Numbered from the stretch's first letter, positions 29,583 through 37,944 are shown. The stretch is 47,166 nt of DNA from an uncultured Lentisphaerota bacterium (GCA_903889245.1 CAISWQ010000025.1:1-47166); one strand, 5' to 3'. Notes: generated by a model not told the origin, from the sequence alone. Numbers and translations are program-made.

Positions 29583-32567
29583 ATGGCTCATCGCATCGAA
29601 ATCGCCCTGAAGCGCGGCGTCCACGACGGCCGCGGCGCGGGCGTCGCCCATCGGGCGCGTAACTTTTTTCATCTACCGGTGACGGGCTGCGCCTCGCGCG
29701 ACGTCTTCAAGGTGGAGGTGGACCTCAAGCCCAGGCAGGTGCGCGAGGTCCAGAAGATTTTCACCGACCCGGTCATCGCGCGCTCGGCCGTCGGCCGGCT
29801 CGCGGCGCCGGCGTTCGACTGGCTGGTCGAGGTGGGCTTCAAGCCGGGCGTCACCGATAACCTCGGCCGCACGGCGCAGGAGGTCGTCACCGATACCATC
29901 GGCCGCGCGCTGACGGCGCAGGAAGGTGTCTACACGGGTGCGCAGTATTTCCTCAAGGGCGCGCTGACGCGCGAGCAGGCGCAGAAGCTCGGCCGCGATT
30001 TGCTGGCGAACGAGCTGATCCAGTCCATCCGCGTCTTCTCGCCGGAGGAATGGGCCGTCGCGCCGGTGGATGCGGAGCCGCCGGTGATCCGTGACCCGGC
30101 GAGCGTCAACGTCCACACCTATGACCTGGGTGGCTCCGACGCCGACCTGATGAAGATCAGCCGCGACGGCATCCTTTCCTTGAGCCTCGCGGAGATGCAC
30201 GCGATCCGCGATTACTTCAACCGTCCCGACGTACTCGCCGCGCGCACGAAGCTGGGCCTGCCGGCGCAGCCGACCGATGTCGAGCTCGAGTGCCTCGCGC
30301 AGACGTGGAGCGAGCACTGCAAGCACAAGATTTTCGCGGCGCGCGTCCGCTACGTGGATGAGCAGGGCCGCGAGCAGGTGATCGAGTCGCTGTTCAAGAC
30401 GTTCATCCGCGCCGCGACCGAGAAGATCCGCCAGGACGTGGACTGGCTCGTCAGCGTCTTCACCGACAACGCGGGCATCATCCGCTTCAACGACACCTAC
30501 AACGTGTCGTTCAAGTGCGAGACGCACAACAGCCCGTCGGCGCTCGATCCCTACGGCGGCGCGATCACCGGCATCGTCGGCGTCAATCGCGACCCGATGG
30601 GCACGGGCATGGGCTGCGAGATGGTCTGCAATACGTGGGGCTACTGCTTCGGCTCGCCGTTCTTCGCCGGCGATCTGCCTGCGGGCCTGATGCATCCGCG
30701 GCGTATCCGCGACGGCGTCCACCAGGGCGTGATTGATGGCGGCAACCAGAGCGGCATCCCGTGGACGCGCGGGTTCGAGCGGTTCGACGAGCGTTACCTC
30801 GGCAAGCCGCTGGTCTATTGCGGCACCATCGGCAAGCTTCCGCGCGCGCTGCAAGGACGGCCGTCGGAGCGCAAGGAAATTTTCCCCGGCGACGCGATCG
30901 TCATGTGTGGCGGGCGCATCGGCAAGGACGGCATCCACGGCGCGACGTTCTCCTCCGAGGAGCTGCGTCACGAGTCGCCCGCGCAGGCGGTGCAGATCGG
31001 CGACCCGATCACGCAGCGCAAGATGTACGAATTTTTGATGGAGGCGCGCGACCTCGGCCTCTACCGCGCGCTGACCGACAACGGCGCGGGCGGCTTAAGC
31101 TCGTCGCTCGGCGAGATGAGCAGCCTGTGTGGCGGCGCGGAGATTGACCTGGCGAAGGCGCCGCTGAAATACGAGGGCCTGCAGCCGTGGGAGGTCCTGC
31201 TCTCCGAGGCGCAGGAACGCATGAGCCTCGCGGTGCAGCCGGAAAACGTGGACGCGTTCCTCGCGCTTGCCAAGCGGCGCGACGTCGAGGCAAATGTGAT
31301 CGGCCAGTTTACCAATAGCGGCGCGTTCATGACGAAGCACGGCGACCGCATCGTCGGCCGCATCGAGCTGGAATTTCTGCACGAGGGTTGCCCGCGGATG
31401 GAGATCGAGGCGCGCTGGCAGCCGCCGCAGCTCGCCGCGCCCGCGCCGCTGCGCGCCGGCAACCGCAACCGCGCGCTACTCGGCCTGTTCGGCGCCCTCA
31501 ACGTCTGCTCGAAGGAATTCAAGTCGCGCCAGTACGATGGTGAGGTCAAGGGCTTGAGCGTCGTGAAGCCGTTCGTCGGCGTACACAGCGACATGCCGAG
31601 CGATGCGACCGTGATGAAGGTCGAGTATGCCTCGCACGCCGGCATCATCCTCGCCGAGGGCATCAACCCGTTCTTTTCCGACCTCGATACCTACGCGATG
31701 ATGGCGAGCGTGATTGACGAGGCCGTCCGCCGCGTCGTCAGCGTCGGCGGCAAGCTCGGCCAGATCGCGGGTCTCGACAACTTCTGCTGGCCCGATCCCG
31801 TCCTTTCCGAGAAGACGCCCGACGGCCCCTACAAGATGGCGCAGCTCGTCCGCGCCAATCAGGCGCTCTTCGACGTCTGTACCGCCTACCTCGTCCCGCC
31901 GATCTCCGGCAAGGACAGCATGAAGAACGACTCCGTCCGCGGTGGTCGGAAGATTTCCATCCCGCCCACGGTGCTGTTCTCGACCATCGCGAAGATGGAC
32001 GACGTGCGCCAGGCCGTGACGATGCACTTCAAGCAGGCCGGCGACTTGATCTATGTGATCGGCCTGACGCAGGACGAACTCGGCGCCTCGGAATTCCACC
32101 GCTGGCTCGCCGCGGAGCAGGGCACGCCCGCCCACTACGGCGGCACGGTGCCGGGCCTCGATGTCCCGCGTGCGCTCGCCACCTACCGCGCGATGAACGC
32201 GGCGATCGAGGCGGGCCTGCTGCACAGCTCGCATACGCCCACGCTCGGCGGCCTCGCGGTCGCCTGCGCGCTCGCCGCGCTCGGCGGCGACCTCGGCGCG
32301 GAGCTCAACCTCGACGCCGCGCCGCAGAGCGGCAAGCTCTCCGACGACGCGCTGCTCTTCGCCGAATCGAACAGCCGCTTCGTCGTCACCTGCGCCCCCG
32401 CGCAGGCGACCGCGCTCGAAGCCGTCTTCGCGGGCGTGCCCTGCGCGCGTGTCGGTATCGTGACGGGCGGCCGCGCGCTCAAGCTCGCCACCGCCAAGCG
32501 CACGCTGATCGAGGCCGACCTCGACGCGCTTCGCAAAACCTTCAAGAAAACGTTGAACGGAATTTGA
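29583..32567 (+). CDS. purL: Phosphoribosylformylglycinamidine synthase, PurS-PurL fusion
   Basis: The 994-aa protein performs the ATP-dependent conversion of FGAR to FGAM, step 4 of purine synthesis, using ammonia from PurQ. The first ~160 residues are a PurS-like part with two related halves. The PurL part is marked by 'QTWSEHCKHKIF' (around residue 240), 'CETHNSPSALDPYGGAITGIVGVNRD', 'DNGAGGLSSSLGEMS', 'LSEAQERMSLAV' and 'SGKDSMKND'. The sequence is complete and lacks the C-terminal glutaminase of the large enzyme type, which is instead the next gene. A single base separates its TGA from the purQ ATG. Confidence 0.95.
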   Translation: MAHRIEIALKRGVHDGRGAGVAHRARNFFHLPVTGCASRDVFKVEVDLKPRQVREVQKIFTDPVIARSAVGRLAAPAFDWLVEVGFKPGVTDNLGRTAQEVVTDTIGRALTAQEGVYTGAQYFLKGALTREQAQKLGRDLLANELIQSIRVFSPEEWAVAPVDAEPPVIRDPASVNVHTYDLGGSDADLMKISRDGILSLSLAEMHAIRDYFNRPDVLAARTKLGLPAQPTDVELECLAQTWSEHCKHKIFAARVRYVDEQGREQVIESLFKTFIRAATEKIRQDVDWLVSVFTDNAGIIRFNDTYNVSFKCETHNSPSALDPYGGAITGIVGVNRDPMGTGMGCEMVCNTWGYCFGSPFFAGDLPAGLMHPRRIRDGVHQGVIDGGNQSGIPWTRGFERFDERYLGKPLVYCGTIGKLPRALQGRPSERKEIFPGDAIVMCGGRIGKDGIHGATFSSEELRHESPAQAVQIGDPITQRKMYEFLMEARDLGLYRALTDNGAGGLSSSLGEMSSLCGGAEIDLAKAPLKYEGLQPWEVLLSEAQERMSLAVQPENVDAFLALAKRRDVEANVIGQFTNSGAFMTKHGDRIVGRIELEFLHEGCPRMEIEARWQPPQLAAPAPLRAGNRNRALLGLFGALNVCSKEFKSRQYDGEVKGLSVVKPFVGVHSDMPSDATVMKVEYASHAGIILAEGINPFFSDLDTYAMMASVIDEAVRRVVSVGGKLGQIAGLDNFCWPDPVLSEKTPDGPYKMAQLVRANQALFDVCTAYLVPPISGKDSMKNDSVRGGRKISIPPTVLFSTIAKMDDVRQAVTMHFKQAGDLIYVIGLTQDELGASEFHRWLAAEQGTPAHYGGTVPGLDVPRALATYRAMNAAIEAGLLHSSHTPTLGGLAVACALAALGGDLGAELNLDAAPQSGKLSDDALLFAESNSRFVVTCAPAQATALEAVFAGVPCARVGIVTGGRALKLATAKRTLIEADLDALRKTFKKTLNGI

Positions 32568-32568
32568 A

Positions 32569-33369
32569 ATGAACCCGAAGATTTTGATCATCACCGGCTA
32601 CGGACTCAACTGCGAGGCGGAGTCGAAGCACGCCTGGACGCTCGCCGGCGCCGCGCCGGAACTGCTCCACCTCAACGATCTGCTCGCGCAGCCCGCACGC
32701 CTGCACGACTACGCGGGGCTGATGTTCATTGGCGGCTTCTCCTACGGCGACCACATGGGCTCCGGCCTTGCATTCGGCGCGCGCGTCCGCCACCACCTGC
32801 GCGACGACCTCGCCAAGTTCATCGGCGAGGGCAAGCTGATCCTCGGCGTCTGCAACGGCTTCCAGATCATGACCAAGCTCGGCCTGCTGCCGGGGCTCGA
32901 TAACGACTACTTCACGCAGCAGGTCGCGCTGATGCACAACGACTGCGGCGCGTTCCAGAATTTCTGGGTGACGCTGCGCTTCGAGGACAAGTCGCCGTGC
33001 GTTTTCACGCGCGGCCTTGGCCTGATGCCGCTGCCAATCCGCCACGGCGAGGGCAAGGTCTTCACGCTCGACCGCGAGTTGCTCGCGCGCCTGGAGCAGC
33101 TTGGCTGCGCCGCGTGCCGTTACGCCGATCCCGCGACCGGCGCGGCCACCGACCAGTTCCCGCTCAACCCGAACGGCTCGCTCAACGCGATCGCCGGACT
33201 ATGCGATCCCACCGGCCGCGTGTTCGGGCTGATGCCGCATCCCGAGGCCTATCTCTTCCCGGAAAATCATCCGCAGTGGGACTTGCAGAAACTGCGCGGC
33301 GAGCTGCCCGCGCAGGGCGCGGGCCTGAAAATTTTCCAGAACGCCGTCGCCTTCCTCAAATCCGCCTGA
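32569..33369 (+). CDS. purQ: PurQ glutaminase subunit of FGAM synthase
   Basis: The 266-aa class-I glutamine amidotransferase supplies ammonia to PurL. 'LILGVCNGFQIMTKLGLLPG' contains the nucleophile Cys in the elbow, and 'GLMPHPEAY' the His-x-Glu of the catalytic triad. 'MFIGGFSYGDHMGSGLAFG' is the oxyanion side. It is co-transcribed and probably translationally coupled with purSL. Its end is followed by an array of three palindromes, the last of which can form a strong terminator hairpin. Confidence 0.95.
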   Translation: MNPKILIITGYGLNCEAESKHAWTLAGAAPELLHLNDLLAQPARLHDYAGLMFIGGFSYGDHMGSGLAFGARVRHHLRDDLAKFIGEGKLILGVCNGFQIMTKLGLLPGLDNDYFTQQVALMHNDCGAFQNFWVTLRFEDKSPCVFTRGLGLMPLPIRHGEGKVFTLDRELLARLEQLGCAACRYADPATGAATDQFPLNPNGSLNAIAGLCDPTGRVFGLMPHPEAYLFPENHPQWDLQKLRGELPAQGAGLKIFQNAVAFLKSA

Positions 33370-33372
33370 CGT

Positions 33373-33452
33373 TTTCCAAGGATTGGACACGGAACCTGGC
33401 GTTTTTCCGGGCCTTGGAAAAAAACAACGGCCCGTTTCCAGGGTTTGGAAAA
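33373..33452. repeat. Array of three palindromes with exact 31-bp spacing between convergent genes
   Basis: Units centred at 33381, 33412 and 33443 are spaced 31 and 31 bp. They lie between purQ (plus) and the isomerase gene (minus), where no promoter is expected, so the array is not tied to upstream regions only. Confidence 0.9.
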
Positions 33453-33458
33453 CGGGCC
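33429..33458. terminator. Bidirectional hairpin formed by an extended palindrome unit
   Basis: The third unit of the array is extended by GGCCCG on one side and CGGGCC on the other, giving a stem of about 12 bp with one bulged base and a loop of 5 nt. It is placed between the convergent purQ and isomerase genes. There is no long U tract, so termination may rely on Rho or on the stem alone. Confidence 0.5.
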
Positions 33459-33476
33459 GCCAGGCGCCGCGCGGGG

Positions 33477-34346
33477 TCAGACGTCGCAGAGCTTCACGGC
33501 CTGTTCGAGCGAGGTGACGGCGTCGCGCGTGGGCGTGTACTCATGCGAGACGTAGCCGGTGTAGCCGGTCTCGACGACGGCGCGCATGATCGCGGGATAA
33601 AAGAGCTCCTGCGTGCCATCAATCTCGTGGCGGCCGGGGACGCCGGCGGTGTGGATGTGGGCGATGTACTGGATGCTCTCCTTGATGGTGGCGATGACGT
33701 CGCCCTCCATGATCTGCATGTGGTAGATGTCGTAGAGCAGCTTGATGCGCTCGGAGCCGACGCGCTTGCACATCTCGACGCCCCACGCGGTGTGGTCGCA
33801 CTGGTAATCCTTGTGGTTGCGCTTGCTGTTGAGCAGTTCCATGCAGACGTTGACCTTCTTGGTCTCGGCGAGCGCGGCAACCTGCTTGAGGCCCGCGACG
33901 CAGTTGACCAGACCCTCCTCATCGCTCAAGCCGGCGCGGTTGCCGGAGAAGCAGATGACGTTGGGAAAGCCGGCGGCCGCGGCGGCCTCGATGGCCTGCC
34001 GCAGGCTGGTAAGCGACTCGGCGTGATTCTCCTTGTGGTTGAAACCACGCGGCAGGGTGCCGCTGCGGGCCAGCGTGCAGATGAGGCCGTGCTTCTTCAG
34101 CGTCTCCCACTGTTTCGGGTCCACGAAGTCAATGCCCTTGAGGCCGAGCCGGACGCAGATTTTGCAAATCGCCTCGAAGTCCTTGAGACCCTTGAGCGCG
34201 CCCAGGCAGAGGCCCTGCTTGATGCGGCCCTTGAGCTGGAGCGGCGCGGCTTCGGCGGCGCGCAGGGTGACGGCGGGGGCGGTGGCGAGCGCGGCGGTGG
34301 TCGCGCCCATGAGCTTGAGGACGTGGCGGCGGCTGAGTGACGTCAT
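33477..34346 (-). CDS. Tat-exported hydroxypyruvate-isomerase/AP-endonuclease-2-like protein
   Basis: The 289-aa product has a Tat signal ('SRRHVLKLMGATTAALATAPA') and then a sugar-isomerase TIM barrel. The metal-binding pattern is visible: Glu in 'VCMELLNSK', Asp and His in 'LLYDIYHMQIMEGD', His in 'IAHIHTAGVPGRHE', and Glu in 'SHEYTPTRD'. This is the layout of hydroxypyruvate isomerase (Hyi) and tagatose/psicose epimerases; export makes a periplasmic sugar substrate likely. It is divergent from the Gfo/Idh/MocA gene. GGAGAAAG precedes the ATG, and a promoter with a perfect -35 box is at 34389-34417. Confidence 0.82.
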   Translation of the reverse strand: MTSLSRRHVLKLMGATTAALATAPAVTLRAAEAAPLQLKGRIKQGLCLGALKGLKDFEAICKICVRLGLKGIDFVDPKQWETLKKHGLICTLARSGTLPRGFNHKENHAESLTSLRQAIEAAAAAGFPNVICFSGNRAGLSDEEGLVNCVAGLKQVAALAETKKVNVCMELLNSKRNHKDYQCDHTAWGVEMCKRVGSERIKLLYDIYHMQIMEGDVIATIKESIQYIAHIHTAGVPGRHEIDGTQELFYPAIMRAVVETGYTGYVSHEYTPTRDAVTSLEQAVKLCDV

Positions 34347-34388
34347 GATGTCTTTCTCCGTGGCCGGCTGGTTCCTCCGGCCGCGCGG

Positions 34389-34417
34389 AAGCTAATCAAG
34401 CACGCGCGGGTTGTCAA
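34389..34417 (-). promoter_or_regulatory. Putative promoter TTGACA-N17-TAGCTT of the isomerase gene
   Basis: On the minus strand TTGACA (34417-34412) and TAGCTT (34394-34389) are 17 bp apart. The start would be near 34382, about 36 nt before the ATG at 34346. Confidence 0.55.
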
Positions 34418-34447
34418 CCCGCCGGCCTTTTTTCCGCAAGAAAAAGG

Positions 34448-34477
34448 TTGCGTTGGGCGGCACTAAAAAAATACTGT
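34448..34477 (+). promoter_or_regulatory. Weak promoter candidate TTGCGT-N18-TACTGT of the oxidoreductase gene
   Basis: TTGCGT (34448-34453) and TACTGT (34472-34477) are 18 bp apart, with an A tract in the spacer. Each box matches consensus at 3 positions. It would give a leader of about 26 nt that contains the AAAGGG ribosome binding site of the gene at 34510. Confidence 0.35.
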
Positions 34478-34509
34478 CCGCGTTATCGTTTCAACGAAAG
34501 GGAACCAAC

Positions 34510-35826
34510 ATGGAATCGCAGAACGTTTCGCGGCGGAGTTTCATCAAGAGCGCGGCGGTGCTGGGCGTGGCCGCCCAGACCATCCCGCTCGTCAACGTAC
34601 GGGCGCAAGGCGCGGGCCGTAAATTCAAGGTGGCGCTGGTCGGCTGCGGCGGACGCGGCAACGGCGCGATCGGCAACTTCCTCGAAGCCTGCAAGCTCGT
34701 CGGCGTCGAAGCGGAAGTCGTGGCCATGGCCGATGTGTTCAAGGACAAGGCGGTCGCCACGGGCAAGAAATATGGCCTGCCCGCCGACCGGTGCTTCGAT
34801 GGTTTCGATGGGTACCGCAAGGCGCTCGCGCTGCCGCTGGACATCATCCTGCTGGCGACGGCGCCGGCGTTCCGGCCGGTGCATATGGAAGCCGCGATCG
34901 CGGCCGGCAAACACGTGTTCATGGAGAAGCCCGTCGCAGTGGATCCGCCGGGCGTGCGGCGCGTGCTGGCCGCGGGCGCGGTCGCGAAGCAGAAGGGCCT
35001 GACCGTGGTCGCCGGCACGCAGCGGCGGCACCAGGCGGGTTACCAGCAGATCGCCCGCGCGATCCAGGATGGCGTCATCGGCACGATCCTCGGCGGCCGC
35101 GTCTCGTGGTGCGGCAATGTCCCGTGGATCAAGCGGCGCGAGACCGGCGAGGATGATGCGCATTACCTCGCCCGCAACTGGCTCAACTTCACCAGCATGT
35201 CCGGTGATCACATCTGCGAGCAGCACGTCCACAACCTCGACGTGGCCAACTGGATGCTCGGCCGGCCCCCGAAGACCGCGGTCGGCTTCGGCGGCCGCGC
35301 GCGCCGCGAGACGGGCGACATGTTCGACTTCTTCAGCATTGATTTCGATTACGGCAACGACGTGCATATCCACAGCATGTGCCGCCAGATTCCCGGCTGC
35401 TATGACGGCGTCTGGGAAAACTTCGTCGGCACCAAGGGCACGACGATGGGCGGCAGCGCGATGAAGCTGTTCGATGGCAAGAAGGTGACGCTGCCGGAGA
35501 TCAAGCTGGCCACCGACCACGGTCAGGTGCAGGAACACGTGGACCTGCTCAAGAGCATCCTGAAGAACGAGGCGCTTAACGAGGCGCAGAACGTCGCCTA
35601 TGCCACGCTGACCGCGATCATGGGCCGCATCACCTCCTACACCGGCCAGCTTGTCCGCTGGACCGACCTGCTCGAGCAGAAGGACTCGCCGTTCTTCAAC
35701 ATGGCCTGCACGCCGGCCGCGGACGACTTCGAGAAGGGTCCCGTGGTCGCGCCGGAGGACGATGTCGTCACCGTGCCCGGCAGCGGCGAGGCCAAGAAGA
35801 AGGCTGGCAAGAAGGGCAAGAAGTAA
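34510..35826 (+). CDS. Tat-exported Gfo/Idh/MocA family oxidoreductase
   Basis: The 438-aa protein has a Tat signal ('VSRRSFIKSAAVLGVAAQ') followed by the NAD(P)-binding Rossmann domain ('KVALVGCGGRGNGAIGNFLEA', 'AAIAAGKHVFMEKPVAVDPPG' with the conserved EKP). The C-terminal alpha/beta domain includes 'HICEQHVHNLDVANWMLG'. Such exported enzymes carry a tightly bound cofactor and oxidise or reduce a sugar ring hydroxyl outside the cytoplasm. It ends in a Lys-rich tail (residues 425-438). AAAGGGAAC precedes the ATG. TAATG couples it to the next gene. With the sugar isomerase it may form a 3-keto-sugar pathway. Confidence 0.9.
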   Translation: MESQNVSRRSFIKSAAVLGVAAQTIPLVNVRAQGAGRKFKVALVGCGGRGNGAIGNFLEACKLVGVEAEVVAMADVFKDKAVATGKKYGLPADRCFDGFDGYRKALALPLDIILLATAPAFRPVHMEAAIAAGKHVFMEKPVAVDPPGVRRVLAAGAVAKQKGLTVVAGTQRRHQAGYQQIARAIQDGVIGTILGGRVSWCGNVPWIKRRETGEDDAHYLARNWLNFTSMSGDHICEQHVHNLDVANWMLGRPPKTAVGFGGRARRETGDMFDFFSIDFDYGNDVHIHSMCRQIPGCYDGVWENFVGTKGTTMGGSAMKLFDGKKVTLPEIKLATDHGQVQEHVDLLKSILKNEALNEAQNVAYATLTAIMGRITSYTGQLVRWTDLLEQKDSPFFNMACTPAADDFEKGPVVAPEDDVVTVPGSGEAKKKAGKKGKK

Positions 35827-36668
35827 TGAGGAAACTGCTTCTGATCTGCGCGGCCGCCGCGTGCCTCGGCCTCACGGCCGGGGCGCGTGATGACGCCGCC
35901 GCCGAGCAGCTCGGCTGGAAACTCGGCGCGCAGGCCTACACCTTCCGCGCGCTCTCGTTCTTCGAGACGCTCGAGAAGTTGCAGACGCTCGGCATCAAGT
36001 ATGTCGAGGCCTATCCCGGCCAGAAACTCAAACCCGGTTCCGAGAGCAAGGTCGGCACCGGCATGAGCGTGGCCGAGACCGTCGAGATGCAGGCCAAGCT
36101 GAAGGCGACCGGCGTCAAGCTCGTCGCCTTCGGCGTCGCCGGCATCCCCGGCAAGACCGAGGCCGAACTCCGCCAACACTTCGAGTGGGCCAAAAAGCTC
36201 GGGCTCGAAGTACTCGTCACCGAGACCGTGCCGACACCGGCGCTGGACAAGGTGAGCAAGGAGTTCGGCATCAAGGTTGCGCTGCACAACCATCCCAAGT
36301 CGTGGCCGGTCGAGCAGGTACTTGCCGCGACGAAGGACTTGAGCGCGAACATGGGCGCCTGCGCCGATACCGGCCACTGGAAGCGCGCCGGCCGCGTCCC
36401 GCTCGAGGAATTGAAGAAGCTCGAGGGGCGCGTGGTCGAGCTGCACTTCAAGGACGTCGTCCCGACCGCGAACAAGAACGGCTGGGAGGATGCGCCGTGG
36501 GGGGCTGGCGAGGGCGACGCCAAGGCGTTGCTCGTCGAGCTCAAGCGCCAGGGCTTCAAGGGCTACTTCCAGATTGAGTACGAGCGCGGCACGGTGGATG
36601 AACTCATGCAGAATCTGCCGAAGTGCGCCGCGTTCTTCGACAAGACCGCCGCCGAACTCGCGAAATAA
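35826..36668 (+). CDS. Secreted sugar phosphate isomerase/epimerase-like TIM-barrel protein
   Basis: The 280-aa product has a Sec signal peptide (MRKLLLICAAAACLGLTAGA) and the xylose-isomerase-like barrel: 'KYVEAYPGQKL', 'KVALHNHPKSW', 'GACADTGHWKRAG', 'VVELHFKDVVP' and 'YFQIEYERG' give the Glu/His/Asp/His/Glu metal site. Proteins of this type near Gfo/Idh/MocA genes have been shown in Bacteroides to cleave or hydrate 3-keto-glycosides, so a lyase role is possible as well as isomerisation. It overlaps the upstream stop codon by one base (TAATG). It is unrelated by close sequence to the isomerase at 33477 but shares the fold. Confidence 0.85.
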   Translation: MRKLLLICAAAACLGLTAGARDDAAAEQLGWKLGAQAYTFRALSFFETLEKLQTLGIKYVEAYPGQKLKPGSESKVGTGMSVAETVEMQAKLKATGVKLVAFGVAGIPGKTEAELRQHFEWAKKLGLEVLVTETVPTPALDKVSKEFGIKVALHNHPKSWPVEQVLAATKDLSANMGACADTGHWKRAGRVPLEELKKLEGRVVELHFKDVVPTANKNGWEDAPWGAGEGDAKALLVELKRQGFKGYFQIEYERGTVDELMQNLPKCAAFFDKTAAELAK

Positions 36669-36671
36669 TTC

Positions 36672-36722
36672 CTGTAGCGGCGGCCACTGGCCGCCGACGG
36701 CGACCGCAGGTCGCCGCTACAG
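36672..36722. repeat. REP-like compound palindrome CTGTAGCGGCG...CGCCGCTACAG
   Basis: The outer arms CTGTAGCGGCG and CGCCGCTACAG are perfectly complementary and enclose two smaller palindromes (GCGGCCACTGGCCGC and GGCGACCGCAGGTCGCC), a cloverleaf-like layout. It starts 3 nt after the sugar isomerase stop codon, the usual place of a REP/BIME-type element. Confidence 0.75.
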
Positions 36723-36744
36723 ATGAACAGAGAAAGTGGTGGCT

Positions 36745-36783
36745 GCGCGTGCGGCCGGTTTTCCTGACAGGGAAGCCGGCCGC
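36745..36783. terminator. GC-rich hairpin upstream of the ROK kinase gene
   Basis: GCGGCCGGTTTTCC (36751-36764) pairs with GGGAAGCCGGCCGC (36770-36783) through mostly GC and two G-T pairs, with a 5-nt loop. It could terminate transcripts of the isomerase operon or read-through from the REP-like element. Confidence 0.45.
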
Positions 36784-36801
36784 GCTGTTATGGCGGCGCG
36801 C

Positions 36802-36830
36802 TTTTCTCCATCGCCGGATTGTGCTAGCGT
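36802..36830 (+). promoter_or_regulatory. Putative ROK kinase promoter TTTTCT-N17-TAGCGT with extended TGC
   Basis: TTTTCT (36802-36807) and TAGCGT (36825-36830) are 17 bp apart and the -10 box is preceded by TGC (TGCTAGCGT). The leader would be about 27 nt and contains GGGAGCGGAGC before the ATG at 36864. Confidence 0.5.
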
Positions 36831-36863
36831 GGCCGCGGTTTTGGGAACAACCGGGAGCGGAGC

Positions 36864-37841
36864 ATGAGCAAAGCAATCTATTGGCTGGGCGTGGATCTCG
36901 GCGGCACCAAGATGCTCGCCGCGCTGTTCACCGATAAATTCAAGCTCGTCGCCGAGCGCAAGGAAAAGACCGGCGGGCAGGACGGCGCCAAGGCCGTTGT
37001 CGGCCGCCTCAAGGAACTGATCGGCGACACGCTTGCCGACGCCGGCGTGCCCGTGAAAAAACTCGGCGGCCTCGGCCTCGGCGTCCCTGGCCCCGTCAAC
37101 GTGCAGACGGGCACGGTTATCTCCGCGCCGAACCTGGGTTGGCGCCAGTTGCCGCTGCAAAAAATCCTCGAGCGCTTCTGCCATCGCCCGACGCGCGTCT
37201 TCAACGACGTGGACGCCGGCACCTACGGCGAGTACCGCTTCGGCGCGGGCGAGCAGGCACGCTGCGTCGTCGGCCTTTTTCCCGGCACCGGCATTGGCGG
37301 CGGCTGTGTCTATGAGGGGGAAATTTTCTCCGGCAGCGAGCATTCCTGTTTTGAGGTCGGCCACATGCAGGCCGTGCCGGAGGGCCGGCTCTGCGGCTGC
37401 GGCCGCCACGGCTGCCTCGAAGCCCACGCCAGCCGCCTTGCGATTTCCGCCGATGTTGCCGCCGCCGCCTACCGCGGCCAGGCCCCTGCGCTGCTCGAAC
37501 TCGCCGGCACCGACCTGCGCGACGTCAAGAGCCGCACGCTCGCCAAGTCCATCGCCGCCGGCGATAGCGCCGTCGAGGATATCGTCCGCCGCGCCGCGCG
37601 GCAGCTCGGCGTCGCCGCCGCCGGCGTCGTCAACCTGATCGCGCCCGACATCATCATCCTCGGCGGCGGCTTGGTCGAGGCGCTGGAAAAACTGTACCTC
37701 GCCGAGGTCCGCGAGGCCGTCGCGAACCACGCCATGCCGTTGCTGGCCGACCGCGTCAAGGTGCGCGCCGCGCAGCTCGGCGACCGCGCCACGGTGCTCG
37801 GCGCCGCCGCGCTGGTCGCCGCCGAGCGCGGCAGGAAATAG
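36864..37841 (+). CDS. ROK-family sugar kinase, probable glucokinase
   Basis: The 325-aa protein has the ATP-binding 'GVDLGGTKMLAALF', the sugar-binding 'GVPGPVN' and 'FNDVDAGTYGE', 'GLFPGTGIGGG', the 'CFEVGHM' Glu-x-Gly-His motif, and the zinc site 'CGCGRHGCLEAHAS'. These make it a ROK kinase; glucose is the likeliest substrate because DUF4912 and GH57 genes for alpha-glucan metabolism follow. A transcriptional repressor is excluded by the absence of an N-terminal helix-turn-helix domain. It is complete and has a GGAG ribosome binding site. Confidence 0.9.
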   Translation: MSKAIYWLGVDLGGTKMLAALFTDKFKLVAERKEKTGGQDGAKAVVGRLKELIGDTLADAGVPVKKLGGLGLGVPGPVNVQTGTVISAPNLGWRQLPLQKILERFCHRPTRVFNDVDAGTYGEYRFGAGEQARCVVGLFPGTGIGGGCVYEGEIFSGSEHSCFEVGHMQAVPEGRLCGCGRHGCLEAHASRLAISADVAAAAYRGQAPALLELAGTDLRDVKSRTLAKSIAAGDSAVEDIVRRAARQLGVAAAGVVNLIAPDIIILGGGLVEALEKLYLAEVREAVANHAMPLLADRVKVRAAQLGDRATVLGAAALVAAERGRK

Positions 37842-37850
37842 CCGCGCCGG

Positions 37851-37931
37851 TTTCCAAGGCTTGGAAAAAGCGGACGACTTTTTTCCAAGCTTTGGGCAAT
37901 TTTGCCACGCGACGTTCCACGCTTTGGAAAA
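37851..37931. repeat. Array of three palindromes with about 31.5-bp spacing
   Basis: Units centred at 37859 (TTCCAAGGCTTGGAA), about 37890.5 (degenerate) and 37922 (TTCCACGCTTTGGAA) fill the gap between the ROK kinase gene and the promoter region of the DUF4912 gene. Confidence 0.88.
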
Positions 37932-37944
37932 GTGCGCGAAAAAA

